Counted from the first letter of the stretch, positions 43,212-51,370 are shown. The stretch: DNA of 64,000 nucleotides from Candidatus Gastranaerophilales bacterium (GCA_028693235.1 JAQUVW010000004.1:124001-188000); one strand, 5' to 3'. The notes: a model not told the origin generated them from the letters alone. Program-made: numbers and translations.

Positions 43212-44501
43212 CTACATAACGTTATTTTTTACAAAATCAGGTAATTTATACGCCTCATTGGGTCCTACGATTATATCCCAGCCATCAATTGCTTCTTCCA
43301 AGTCTTCTTTCAGGTGAGCTAAAAGTCCGGGGATAATTATTTTTTTATTTTTTACAGTTTTTAAAATCTCAGAATTTTTAATCATTTTAGCAGCTATTTC
43401 AGGCGTAAATTTTTCAGCAGACCAAGCCGTCAAAACGCTCATGCCGTCAGATGGTGTTATAACTAGATATGTAGAAAAAGGAGAAGACTCAACTTCGCTC
43501 AAAACAGCAAAATATGTAAGTGCAAAGTTTGTAGTCATCATGACTATTGCATTTTCGTCAGGCTCGTTTACCTCATACACTTTTGATTCAACCTGCAGCG
43601 GTTTTTGAGGGTCGGTATAAATGTTTTGCCTCAAGGTTAAAAGCGTAGTCATCATTGCTTCATCAAATTCATCTAGGATAATAATATTTGCATATCGGCA
43701 AATCAATGACGCTGCCCAAGCAGCTGTTTTATATACATTTTTCTCTTTTATGTGAACCATTACAGGGTATGTAAAAGGCTCATTTTTATCTAAAACTGCA
43801 AGCCGCCTGATGTAAGTCAAGGCTTCCACGCTTTCTTTAAGAGATTTGTTTGAAATATCAAAATCTAAAATTATATTTTTCTTACCTTCATCGATTAATT
43901 TCTGAGAAGCAAGGCTCAACTCATCGAGCGAAGAAGCTTTAGCAGTCAAGATATCGCCGACTTTAGAATTTCTCATTATCGGATTAAAATTTTTCAAGTC
44001 GTTAAAAACTTTTTCGTCATCAGTATTAAGAATCAAAGAAAAACCTGCACTTATTACTTCTTTAGCACATTTTTCGACATCATTGTCACCAATTAAATTA
44101 ATTGCATCAACCTTAAAAAGTTCTCCTATTCTGTCAATCGAGTAGTTTTTAATTTTTTTAAGTTTTTCAAAAAATTCCTTGTCACAACAATCCAAAGTAA
44201 CAGCGAAAACTGTTTTATTTACAAAAGTTTTTTGATGGCGAAACATAACGGTTTCACCGCCGGTTTTTAATGATTTATTTACGCCAAATTGAATTTCATG
44301 TTGTTGAATTTTCAAAGCAGATTCAAGAATTTCGACAAGTTCCGATGGAGCCTTAGAGCATTTGTCAATAGCTATTTGTTTTTTAGCGACTTTTAACGCA
44401 AACGCCATGCAAGTAGGGCATCCACATTCTTTGCAATTTGCACCTTGTATTTTTTTACCGGCAGGAAGATATTTGAAGATTTGTAATCCACTTAATTCCA
44501 T
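43212..44501 (-). CDS. acsC: Corrinoid/iron-sulfur protein large subunit AcsC
   Basis: 429 residues. N-terminal [4Fe-4S] domain 'LQIFKYLPAGKKIQGANCKECGCPTCMAFALKVAKKQIAIDKC' (C-x2-C-x4-C ... C), diagnostic of the gamma subunit (CdhE). Middle TIM-barrel, then the C-terminal corrinoid-binding part ('VESSPFSTYLVITPSDGMSVLTAWSAEKFTPEIAAKMI', 'IIIPGLLAHLKEDLEEAIDGWDIIVGPNEAYKLPDFV'). With AcsD it carries a methyl group on cobalt between methyl-THF and an acceptor. Overlaps acsD by 10 bases; acsE is at 18565. No acsA or acsB in the window. Confidence 0.93.
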   Translation of the reverse strand: MELSGLQIFKYLPAGKKIQGANCKECGCPTCMAFALKVAKKQIAIDKCSKAPSELVEILESALKIQQHEIQFGVNKSLKTGGETVMFRHQKTFVNKTVFAVTLDCCDKEFFEKLKKIKNYSIDRIGELFKVDAINLIGDNDVEKCAKEVISAGFSLILNTDDEKVFNDLKNFNPIMRNSKVGDILTAKASSLDELSLASQKLIDEGKKNIILDFDISNKSLKESVEALTYIRRLAVLDKNEPFTYPVMVHIKEKNVYKTAAWAASLICRYANIIILDEFDEAMMTTLLTLRQNIYTDPQKPLQVESKVYEVNEPDENAIVMMTTNFALTYFAVLSEVESSPFSTYLVITPSDGMSVLTAWSAEKFTPEIAAKMIKNSEILKTVKNKKIIIPGLLAHLKEDLEEAIDGWDIIVGPNEAYKLPDFVKNNVM

Positions 44502-45394
44502 ATAGTTTCCTTTAAAATTTCAACAGATTTTGGGTGTTTCAAGACGACAACATTTGCACCTGCTGAAATAATGGCACCAGCTGTTGCAATCTCCCACATC
44601 AAAGCTCTTGAACCATAATCGCCCCAGTTTGCGTCATATTTATCAGATTTAGCTTCTTTAACCTTAAAAGTTTCTTCGCCGACAAAACTAATAATTGGCA
44701 TATTCAACATTTCATCGCCGCTTAACCCTGCTTCTTTAATTTTTTCGATTATACTATAGCCATAATCAAGCCCATAGCCTAATGCTCCCAAATCAGGATC
44801 TATCAAAATTTTATCGGTTTTTAAGCCCAAATCTTCTGTCAAAATATTCAACTCTTTTGCAAGATTTATATCAATCGGAGAACGCAAGGCTAAAATGTGA
44901 TTATTTTTAATAACCGCAGGCACAATCTCAGAATAAGTAGACTCCTCTGCAAAAGCAATAACGCAAGGGGTTTTGACATTTAAAGCAAGCTCTTTTAACA
45001 AAATTTTATCAACGTTTTTATTGTTGCACCCCTTTAAAATAATGGGTTTTGTGGAGTTTTTGACAACATCTTTTATTACAGGAAGTGCCGCTTCTACTCC
45101 ACCTTGAACCTTTTCTTCATCAAAATCAAAAGAGATACAAATAATATCGCACGGCAAATTTTCAGAAAAATGAAAAATATCATCGAAACTTTTACAACCA
45201 TCAAAAGCGTTTTTGATGGCATCTGCTTCATTTTGCAAATCAAAAAATGGTATTTCTAAAGCAAAGTAAGGCTTGGAGCTATTTGAATTTTCACTCATAT
45301 AGCTAAGAGCTCTGTCGGAACCGATATTCAACCCGCCAAGCTTTACAGCCCTGACACCTGTCTTTATTTCATATTTTGGCAAATCTATAACCAT
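44492..45394 (-). CDS. acsD: Corrinoid/iron-sulfur protein small subunit AcsD
   Basis: 300-residue TIM-barrel matching the delta subunit (CdhD): 'RAVKLGGLNIGSDRALSYM', 'PFFDLQNEADAIKNAF', 'VKNSTKPIILKGCNNKNVDKILLKEL', 'KILIDPDLGALGYGLDYGYSIIEKIKEAGLSGDEMLNMPIISFVGEE', 'WGDYGSRALMWEIATAGAIISAGANVVVLKHPKSV'. Forms a heterodimer with AcsC, completing the corrinoid carrier. First gene of the acsDC pair; a 10-base overlap couples their translation. Confidence 0.93.
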   Translation of the reverse strand: MVIDLPKYEIKTGVRAVKLGGLNIGSDRALSYMSENSNSSKPYFALEIPFFDLQNEADAIKNAFDGCKSFDDIFHFSENLPCDIICISFDFDEEKVQGGVEAALPVIKDVVKNSTKPIILKGCNNKNVDKILLKELALNVKTPCVIAFAEESTYSEIVPAVIKNNHILALRSPIDINLAKELNILTEDLGLKTDKILIDPDLGALGYGLDYGYSIIEKIKEAGLSGDEMLNMPIISFVGEETFKVKEAKSDKYDANWGDYGSRALMWEIATAGAIISAGANVVVLKHPKSVEILKETIWN

Positions 45395-45511
45395 GTAAAC
45401 AATGGTAAGTATAAATCAACAAGCTGTCAAATCTTAAAGATTTATTTATCAAAAATTTTAATTCAATTATCCCCAAGTCTCTTTATTTTGAACTAAACAC
45501 AAGAAAAATAG

Positions 45512-45742
45512 TTTTTTATTTTTGTTGATACAAATGGAGAAAAGGGTCCAAATGAATTAACGCTAAACAGCGATAATGTAAAAGGCATTTTTGTGATTTA
45601 TTCAAAAGCTTGTATAAATTGACGACAAAATAGTCAAGAGGTGTTCATCAAGGAAGATGTAACTCAAATGGACTACTCAGCCTGTGTTCCTGTTGATTAT
45701 GACGAAAATGAAGATATACCAAAAGTTTTACCTCGTCCTTGA
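45512..45742 (+). pseudogene. Prepilin C-terminal remnant
   Basis: In one frame: 'FFIFVDTNGEKGPNELTLNSDN' (the VDVNGDKKPNE loop of the prepilins here), then 'VIYSKACIN', an in-frame TGA at 45620, and after it, still in frame, 'NSQEVFIKEDVTQMDYSACVPVDYDENED' to a TGA at 45740. A TAG at 45509 precedes it and no pilin signal or start is found upstream to 45395. It is a decayed pilin tail, similar to the 24605 copy (NGEKGPN). The 45395-45763 interval otherwise has no gene. Confidence 0.7.
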
Positions 45743-45746
45743 TATT

Positions 45747-45757
45747 TGCTATATAAT
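45747..45757 (+). promoter_or_regulatory. Possible extended -10 promoter for a leaderless rlmH message
   Basis: TGCTATATAAT ends seven bases before the ATG at 45764, with no Shine-Dalgarno sequence between. A transcript starting the usual distance downstream would begin at or next to the start codon. No -35 box is convincing. Confidence 0.4.
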
Positions 45758-45763
45758 CATTCT

Positions 45764-46234
45764 ATGAACATCAAAATCATTGCAACAGGCAAAATAAAAG
45801 AAAATTTTATGAAAGACGCTATAAAAGAATACGAAAAACGTCTTACACCATATTGCAGCCTTTCTGTTCTCGAAATCCCCGCTGAGACAATCTACGACGA
45901 AAGTCTCGCCGAAAAATATATGGAAGCTGAAGCTCAAAAAATTCTCCAACAAATAAAGCCCGACAGCTACATAATTACACTCGAAATCAAAGGCAAAAAT
46001 CTATCGTCAGAAGACTTTGCTCAAAAAATAAAAGATATTTCAAACTCAGGTATCAATGAACTTGTATTTATCATTGGTGGTGCAAATGGTCTCCACAAAA
46101 GCGTTACAGAGCTGTCAAACTTCAAATTGAGTTTTTCTAAAATGACTTTTACCCACCAAATGATAAGGTTAATCCTGATTGAGCAGATTTACCGCTCTTA
46201 CAAAATTAACCTTAACGAACCTTATCACAGATAA
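45764..46234 (+). CDS. rlmH: 23S rRNA pseudouridine-1915 N3-methyltransferase RlmH
   Basis: 156 residues from the ATG at 45764. SPOUT-class methyltransferase: 'MNIKIIATGKIKENFMKDAIKEYEKRLTPYCSL' start, 'LEIKGKNLSSEDFAQKI', the knot region 'LVFIIGGANGLHKSV' and the C-terminal 'LSFSKMTFTHQMIRLILIEQIYRSYKINLNEPYHR', nearly invariant in RlmH. Modifies helix 69 of 23S rRNA. No Shine-Dalgarno site precedes it. A remnant pilin tail lies directly upstream. Confidence 0.97.
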   Translation: MNIKIIATGKIKENFMKDAIKEYEKRLTPYCSLSVLEIPAETIYDESLAEKYMEAEAQKILQQIKPDSYIITLEIKGKNLSSEDFAQKIKDISNSGINELVFIIGGANGLHKSVTELSNFKLSFSKMTFTHQMIRLILIEQIYRSYKINLNEPYHR

Positions 46235-46237
46235 TCT

Positions 46238-47011
46238 CTATTTTTTATATTGTGCGTTATATATTTTCAACGCCTCTTTTTGCAAATCTGTCATTTTTAC
46301 CCCCTTAAAGGCATCTGCCTCGTCAGAAGTAATTTTTCCGTCGTTTTTGCCATTGCTCATTTTGTCCGCTACAAGCATATAGCTTGCGTATTCTTCAGCA
46401 GAAACAGACTTTTTCTTTCCGTCTAAATCGAGTTTTTCAAAATTGTCTGTTAAAAAAGAATTGTCAGAAATATATGAAGAAACTTCTGCCGTATTTAAAT
46501 TTAATTTTTTCCCCTGAAATCCGTCTTCCGGATGAGCATTTGCAAAACTTTTTTCAACAGCTGCAATATCTGCTTTTGCATAATTTAAAGCAGAATTATA
46601 TAAGTCGTCACCATCTTTTTTGAACTGCAAACCACCGTTTTTTGCAATATTTTCACTTAAAATATCCGACTGTGTATAAGAATCCTCCGCCAAAGAATCC
46701 TTTAAAACACTGTTTTTGAATACATTATCTGATTTTTTGCCAAAAATACTGCCGATTTTTTCAAATATATTAGACTTTGCATTTTTTGATGTAACCTGAC
46801 TTCTGCCATTAGAATCGAAACTGTTTGTGAGTTTTGTAAAATCTTCTAAAGCAACAGTAACGCCTGTTTTATCATCAATATTTGCTGCCTTTTTATCCGC
46901 AGCATCAGCTAAAGGTGTGATTTCTTTATCTGAATCGTACTTGCCTGCAGAAGAAACCTTTCCAATAGCCCTAAATATATCACTTTGATTTGCACCAATG
47001 TCATAACCCAT
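46238..47011 (-). CDS. EF-hand-like calcium-binding protein, group-specific
   Basis: 257 residues from the ATG at 47011 (AAGGGGA upstream); a longer frame to 47104 lacks support. N-terminus MGYDIGANQSDIFRAIGKVSSAG; Asp/Lys/Ser-rich middle; C-terminal EF-hand-like loops 'FEKLDLDGKKKSVSAEEYASYM' and 'MSNGKNDGKITSDEADAFKGV', with the spacing D-x-D-G...S-x-x-E typical of dockerin/EF hands. No signal peptide. Probably a calcium-regulated or scaffolding protein. Convergent with rlmH (3-base gap). Family not recognised. Confidence 0.65.
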   Translation of the reverse strand: MGYDIGANQSDIFRAIGKVSSAGKYDSDKEITPLADAADKKAANIDDKTGVTVALEDFTKLTNSFDSNGRSQVTSKNAKSNIFEKIGSIFGKKSDNVFKNSVLKDSLAEDSYTQSDILSENIAKNGGLQFKKDGDDLYNSALNYAKADIAAVEKSFANAHPEDGFQGKKLNLNTAEVSSYISDNSFLTDNFEKLDLDGKKKSVSAEEYASYMLVADKMSNGKNDGKITSDEADAFKGVKMTDLQKEALKIYNAQYKK

Positions 47012-47252
47012 GTTAAAAATCCCCTTCTTAAAAATATAATCCCCGTATGTATATATAAAAACAATTGCAAGTATTGAATTGCCTTGCGAAACAAAAGATT
47101 TCAATTTGTAAACAAAATGTTTTAATTTTTTTATGTTTGCGATATAGTCTTATTACGCATAGACAAACGCATAGAATGTAAAGAATAAAACAGCATTCTA
47201 TAAATTTGCCTTGTTTACAAAGTACGACACATTTAATTTATGTAGGTGAAAA

Positions 47253-47420
47253 ATGGGCATAAAAGGAAAAAATGACAAAATGGTAGTTCTAGCTTGCGAA
47301 GACTGCAAAAGAAGAAACTACACTACAACTAAAAACAAAAAAACTTTGAAAGAAAGAATGGAACTTAAAAAATATTGTCCGTTCTGCAAAACACACACCG
47401 TTCACAAAGAAACAAAATAA
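47253..47420 (+). CDS. rpmG: 50S ribosomal protein L33
   Basis: 55 residues, not long but unambiguous: '[21 protein letters not shown]' and '[21 protein letters not shown]', with the two CxxC pairs of the zinc-binding form. AGGTGA site before the ATG. It heads the order rpmG, tRNA-Trp, secE, nusG, rplK, rplA, the common bacterial arrangement. Confidence 0.95.
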   Translation: MGIKGKNDKMVVLACEDCKRRNYTTTKNKKTLKERMELKKYCPFCKTHTVHKETK

Positions 47421-47430
47421 GCTATAAAAA

Positions 47431-47503
47431 GCGTCCTTAGTTCAGTTGGTAGAACGTCGGTCTCCAAAACCGGATGTCGAGGGTTCGAGTCCTTCAGGGC
47501 GCG
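47431..47503 (+). tRNA. trnW: tRNA-Trp (anticodon CCA)
   Basis: Full cloverleaf: acceptor GCGTCCT/AGGGCGC, D-loop with 'AGTTCAGTTGGTAGA', anticodon loop CTCCAAA with CCA at 47464-47466, T-loop GGTTCGAGTCC. The 3' CCA is not encoded. Position between rpmG and secE is classical for tRNA-Trp. Confidence 0.97.
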
Positions 47504-47528
47504 TTTTAAAAATAGAGTAGAGGTATTA

Positions 47529-47756
47529 ATGACTGGTTCTAATAAAGATCAAACTTCATTAAAAGATGGTTTAATTAACTATTTTAAAGGCGTCCGCTTG
47601 GAATGGGGCAAAATTACTTGGCCTGAAAAACAACAAGTCGTCGTCGAAACTATCTACGTGATTGTAATCGTTTTCGTTTTTACAATCCTCGTTCTTTTAT
47701 TGGATCTGTTATTTAAAGGTTTCTTCGATATGATTAAAGGTATCGCTGGAAACTAA
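47529..47756 (+). CDS. secE: Preprotein translocase subunit SecE
   Basis: 75 residues: 'LINYFKGVRLEWGKITWPEKQQVVVETIYVIVIVFVFTILVLLLDLLFKGFFDMI' contains the SecE signature (ExxKxxWPxxxxxxxxT) and a single membrane helix, the short single-span form. Clamps SecY in the translocon. Nineteen bases after the tRNA-Trp precursor region, before nusG. Confidence 0.96.
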   Translation: MTGSNKDQTSLKDGLINYFKGVRLEWGKITWPEKQQVVVETIYVIVIVFVFTILVLLLDLLFKGFFDMIKGIAGN

Positions 47757-47857
47757 TTTGTGCGAGTAAATTCGTTTTAAATGAATGGCTCAAACCACAT
47801 TAAACAAAGTGAGCTATATAAAGATTAGCACGCTCGATTAAATAGACAGGACACAAA

Positions 47858-48496
47858 ATGACTAAAGATAATAATGAATTAATTGAAAATCAAGCTGAAG
47901 AATCAGCAACTGAAGCTTTAGCTGCTGAAAAAGATGCAGAATTTAAAAGCTCCATCAAAGAAACTAAAGCTCCTCAAAAAAGATGGTACGTCGTTCATAC
48001 TTATTCTGGACACGAAAACAAGGTTAAAGTTAATCTCGAAAAACGTATCGAATACATGAACATGGCAGAAAAAATCTTCAGAGTGGAAGTCCCTCAAAAA
48101 ACTATCACTAAAGTGAAAGATGGCAAAAAACAAGACAGAGAAGAAAAAATCTTCCCTGGATATGTTCTTGTTGAAATGATTATGGATGACGACAGCTGGT
48201 ACGTCGTAAGACATACTGCCGGCGTTACAAAATTCGTTGGCTCCAGCAAAAGACCTATTCCTGCTAAAGACAGCGAAATCAAAAAAATTATTAACAGGAC
48301 TCAAGGTTCAACTACAAAAATTGAACTTGATGTTAAAATCGGCGACAAAGTTAGAATTGTTTCAGGTCCGTTTTCTGATTTCATCGGAGATATTACTGAA
48401 GTATATCCTGACAAATCTAAATTGCGTGCTACAGTCTCTATCTTCGGTAGAGAAACTCCTGTTGAATTAGAGTATAAACAAATTCAAAAAGTATAA
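47858..48496 (+). CDS. nusG: Transcription termination/antitermination factor NusG
   Basis: 212 residues. Acidic N-terminal extension of about 40 residues, NGN domain 'RWYVVHTYSGHENKVKVNLEKRIEYMNM' and 'EKIFPGYVLVEMIMDDDSWYVVRHTAGVTKFVGSSKRPIP', then a KOW domain 'KIGDKVRIVSGPFSDFIGDITEVYPDKSKLRATVSIFGRETPVELEYKQIQKV'. Binds RNA polymerase and couples it to ribosomes. The acidic leader is longer than in E. coli but like cyanobacterial NusG. Confidence 0.97.
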   Translation: MTKDNNELIENQAEESATEALAAEKDAEFKSSIKETKAPQKRWYVVHTYSGHENKVKVNLEKRIEYMNMAEKIFRVEVPQKTITKVKDGKKQDREEKIFPGYVLVEMIMDDDSWYVVRHTAGVTKFVGSSKRPIPAKDSEIKKIINRTQGSTTKIELDVKIGDKVRIVSGPFSDFIGDITEVYPDKSKLRATVSIFGRETPVELEYKQIQKV

Positions 48497-48517
48497 GCTA
48501 CTGAATAACTGATAAAC

Positions 48518-48553
48518 TGTGGAAGGGGGCTCTAAAGCTCCTGCTAGACCACG
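48518..48553 (+). promoter_or_regulatory. Structured leader before rplK
   Basis: GTGGAAG...CTAGACCACGAAAGGAG: GTGG (48519) pairs with CCAC (48549), enclosing AGGGGGCT/AGCTCCT. Ends just before the ribosome site. A similar GTGGAAG...CCACGAAAGGAG leader precedes rplA. Possible binding site of L1 or another ribosomal protein. Confidence 0.5.
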
Positions 48554-48567
48554 AAAGGAGAAATAAA

Positions 48568-48993
48568 ATGGCAAAAAAAGTAGTAGGAAAAATTAAACTT
48601 CAAATTGAAGCCGGAAAAGCTAATCCGTCACCTCCGGTTGGTCCAGCTTTGGGACAACATGGTGTTAATATTATGGATTTCTGTAAACAATTCAACGCTA
48701 AAACAGAATCTCAAGCCGGCTATATTATTCCGGTTATTATTGATGTTTATGAAGACAGATCTTTCTCATTCATCATCAAATCACCTCCGGCTGCTGTATT
48801 AATTAAAAAAGCTCTTAATATACCAAAGGGTTCAGCTACTCCAAATAAAACTAAAGTCGCTGAAATCACTAGAGCTCAACTTGAAGACATCGCTAAAATT
48901 AAAATGAACGATTTAAATGCAACTACCATGGATGCAGCTGTTGAAATGCTTAAAGGTTCTTGCAGAGCTATGGGCGTTACGGTCGCTGACTAG
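48568..48993 (+). CDS. rplK: 50S ribosomal protein L11
   Basis: 141 residues: '[78 protein letters not shown]', and the C-terminal RNA-binding part '[27 protein letters not shown]'. AAAGGAG site. Target of PrmA, encoded at 29023. Preceded by a structured leader. Confidence 0.98.
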   Translation: MAKKVVGKIKLQIEAGKANPSPPVGPALGQHGVNIMDFCKQFNAKTESQAGYIIPVIIDVYEDRSFSFIIKSPPAAVLIKKALNIPKGSATPNKTKVAEITRAQLEDIAKIKMNDLNATTMDAAVEMLKGSCRAMGVTVAD

Positions 48994-49019
48994 TAACATT
49001 TTTAATTACAACTATTAAC

Positions 49020-49047
49020 GTGGAAGCTGAATAAGCGCTATTACCAC
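49020..49047 (+). promoter_or_regulatory. Structured leader before rplA
   Basis: GTGGAAGCTGAATAAGCGCT...CCAC followed at once by GAAAGGAG and the rplA ATG. GTGG (49020) pairs with CCAC (49044). Same outer design and same flanks as the rplK leader, with a different interior, as expected of a conserved RNA structure. Confidence 0.5.
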
Positions 49048-49061
49048 GAAAGGAGAATAAA

Positions 49062-49787
49062 ATGGCAAAATTAACTAAAAAACAACAAAAAATTGCAGAA
49101 ATAATGGAAGGTTTTGAACAACCTGCATCTTCTATTGAAGCCTTGAAAATGATTCAAAAAGTTTCTAAAGAAGTTGCTAAGTTCAACGAAACTGTTGAAT
49201 GTCACATGCGTTTAGGCATAGACGTTAAACACGCTGACCAACAAGTAAGAAGCACAACTGTTCTTCCTGCCGGCTTAGGTAAAGAAGTAAGAGTTTGCGT
49301 TATCGCTAAAGGACCTAAAGCCTCTGATGCTAAAGCTGCTGGTGCTGATGAAGCAGGTGCTGAAGAAGTTATCGAAAAAATCGAAAACGGTTGGTTTGAA
49401 TTCGATACCCTTATTGCAACTCCTGATTGCATGGGCATGTTAGGTAAATTGGGTCGTGTTTTAGGACCTAAAGGCTTGATGCCAAACCCTAAAACTGGTA
49501 CTGTTACACCTGATGTTGCTAAGGCAGTTAAAGATGCTAAAGCTGGTAAAGTTGAATTCAGAGCTGACAAACAAGGTATGATTCACGTTCCTATCGGAAA
49601 AGTTGATTTCACAGAAGAAGACTTGGTTAAAAACTTCATGACATTGGCTGACGCTATCATTAAAGCTAAGCCATCTTCTGCTAAAGGTACTTATCTAAAA
49701 TCAGCATTCATCACAACAACTATGGGGCCAAGCATTAAACTTGACGCTAGAAACCTAGTTGCTGAAGTTAAAGAATATTCTTTATAA
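49062..49787 (+). CDS. rplA: 50S ribosomal protein L1
   Basis: 241 residues: '[24 protein letters not shown]', '[70 protein letters not shown]', all standard L1. L1 often represses its own operon by binding a leader. Usually followed by rplJ-rplL-rpoBC, but here a terminator and an unrelated acyltransferase follow. Confidence 0.98.
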   Translation: MAKLTKKQQKIAEIMEGFEQPASSIEALKMIQKVSKEVAKFNETVECHMRLGIDVKHADQQVRSTTVLPAGLGKEVRVCVIAKGPKASDAKAAGADEAGAEEVIEKIENGWFEFDTLIATPDCMGMLGKLGRVLGPKGLMPNPKTGTVTPDVAKAVKDAKAGKVEFRADKQGMIHVPIGKVDFTEEDLVKNFMTLADAIIKAKPSSAKGTYLKSAFITTTMGPSIKLDARNLVAEVKEYSL

Positions 49788-49802
49788 TTTTCTAAAAAAA
49801 AC

Positions 49803-49836
49803 AAAGAGACGCCTAAACAGATTAAGCGTCTCTTTT
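49803..49836 (+). terminator. Terminator after rplA
   Basis: AAAGAGACGC-ctaaacagattaa-GCGTCTCTTT: perfect 10-base stem with T-run. Ends the ribosomal unit. Confidence 0.9.
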
Positions 49837-49870
49837 GCTTTATGTATCAGTTTAGTGTAAAGTAGGTATT

Positions 49871-50536
49871 ATGCCAACATTCAAAGGAAAAATACAAATA
49901 TTTATCTTATCAAATCTTGTCAAATTAATGTTTGAGATGACAACAAGATTAACCTTATTTAAAAATTCTAACTACCCAAAAGAAAAGCCCTGCATATATG
50001 CTTTGTGGCATGCACACCAATGTGCTTTATATGCAAATAAAGAAAAATCAAAACTGCACGTTTTAATCAGTCCATCAAATGACGGTGAGATAATAGCAAG
50101 AGGCGTTCACCATGTCGGAATAAACACTGTAAGAGGTTCCAAAGGTAGACAAGGCGTATCTTCAACAATGCAACTTTTAGAAAAGCTTGAAAACGGCGAC
50201 TCTATTGCTATAACCGTAGATGGTCCAAAAGGTCCTAAAAGAGTCGTAAAAGATGGAATAATAAACATTGCAAAAATGTCACAAATACCTATAATTCCGG
50301 TTCTTTGGTATTCACCTTCACCAAATTTTCTTAAATTCAAATCTTGGGACGAATTCAGATACCCAATAGGTTTATGTAAAACGGTAGCCTTATATGGCGA
50401 CCCGATTTATGTACCCTCTGATGCGGATAAAGAAACTATTGAAAAATACAGATTATTACTTGAAAACAAAATGCAAGATATATACAAAGATTTAAAAGCC
50501 AATTTTAAAAAATATTTAAAACAAAAAGACCTCTAA
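49871..50536 (+). CDS. Lysophospholipid-type acyltransferase, DUF374 family
   Basis: 221 residues. Order of motifs: 'PCIYALWHAHQCALY' (catalytic His), 'VLISPSNDGEIIARGVHHVGINTVRGSKGRQGVSSTMQLL', 'DSIAITVDGPKGPKRVVKDGIINIAKMSQIPIIPVLWY'. This fits the DUF374/LPLAT family, thought to acylate lipid A or other glycerolipids. A hydrophobic N-terminal segment suggests membrane association. Could be the late lipid A acyltransferase in this LPS-making cell, but the substrate is not shown. No N-terminal signal peptide. Confidence 0.8.
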   Translation: MPTFKGKIQIFILSNLVKLMFEMTTRLTLFKNSNYPKEKPCIYALWHAHQCALYANKEKSKLHVLISPSNDGEIIARGVHHVGINTVRGSKGRQGVSSTMQLLEKLENGDSIAITVDGPKGPKRVVKDGIINIAKMSQIPIIPVLWYSPSPNFLKFKSWDEFRYPIGLCKTVALYGDPIYVPSDADKETIEKYRLLLENKMQDIYKDLKANFKKYLKQKDL

Positions 50537-50550
50537 AATGAGGTCTTTTT
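50523..50550. terminator. Bidirectional terminator
   Basis: AAAAAGACCTC-taaaat-GAGGTCTTTTT, perfect 11-base stem; the loop contains the acyltransferase stop codon. Serves this gene and the convergent rpaB. Confidence 0.9.
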
Positions 50551-50583
50551 ATTATATCTGATTATTAAACAGCTAACTTGTAA

Positions 50584-51336
50584 TTATGCTATTCTTTGGA
50601 ACATATAACCAATTCCACGAGCTGTAAGAATCAATTCAGGATTAGCAGGGTCAGTTTCTAATTTAGAACGCAATCTCGAAATATGAACATCAACAACTCT
50701 GGTATCAATGCGATGATCAGGTGGATAAGCCCACACGTGTTGTAGAATTTCGTTTCTTGAATAAGCTTGACCTGAGTTATTAACTAGAAGTTCAAGAAGG
50801 CTGAATTCCATGCCTGTCAATCTGATACGTTCATTTTTTCTAAAAACTTGACGTCTGGCTGTATCAATTTTGATATTGCCTGTAGTAATAACATTTTTAG
50901 CGACTTTACCTGTCGGAGCAAGTGTTTCTTTGCTGGTAGTTCTTCTCAAAACAGATTTAACTCTAGCTTCAAGTTCTTTGGGGCTGAATGGTTTGATAAC
51001 ATAATCATCAGCACCGAGTTCAAGACCGGTAATTCTCTCTGATACGTCACCCAAAGCTGTAAGAATAATAATAGGTACATCAGAAGTACGTCTGACTTCT
51101 CTGGTAACACCATAGCCATCTACTTTTGGCATCATTACATCAAGAACAATTAAGTCAGGATTATATTTATTGAAAGCAGCGATAGCTTCTTCCCCGTCAG
51201 CAGCGGTAATAATATCATAACCAATCATCTTAAGGCGGGTTTCTAAGATTCTTCTAATGCTGGCTTCATCATCAGCAACCAATATTTTTTGGCGAGAGTC
51301 TTGTTGTTCACCTTGTATTTCATTATTTTCTGTCAT
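50584..51336 (-). CDS. rpaB: OmpR-family response regulator, RpaB-like
   Basis: 250 residues from the ATG at 51336 (AAAGGG upstream). Receiver domain 'KILVADDEASIRRILETRLKMIGYDIITAADGEEAI', phosphoacceptor Asp in 'PDLIVLDVMMPKVDGYG', Thr in 'IIILTALGDVSERITGLELGADDYVIKPFSPKELEARVKSVLRR', then a winged helix 'NERIRLTGMEFSLLELLVNNSGQAYSRNEILQHVWAYPPDHRIDTRVVDVHISRLRSKLE...ARGIGYMFQRI'. This is the wording of cyanobacterial RpaB (ycf27), known to bind HLR1 direct repeats under control of NblS (Hik33). No kinase gene is adjacent. A consensus HLR1 lies at 53838. Confidence 0.88.
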   Translation of the reverse strand: MTENNEIQGEQQDSRQKILVADDEASIRRILETRLKMIGYDIITAADGEEAIAAFNKYNPDLIVLDVMMPKVDGYGVTREVRRTSDVPIIILTALGDVSERITGLELGADDYVIKPFSPKELEARVKSVLRRTTSKETLAPTGKVAKNVITTGNIKIDTARRQVFRKNERIRLTGMEFSLLELLVNNSGQAYSRNEILQHVWAYPPDHRIDTRVVDVHISRLRSKLETDPANPELILTARGIGYMFQRIA

Positions 51337-51370
51337 ATTGCGAACCCTTTTAATTGTCACACTTATGTAA

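Noticed and set aside
9277-45622. In-frame TGA codons in the pilin remnants read as Trp or selenocysteine
   Set aside because: The only tRNA-Trp here reads UGG (CCA), intact genes such as queH and the U32-like gene end in TGA, and the fragments lack starts; decay is the simpler explanation.
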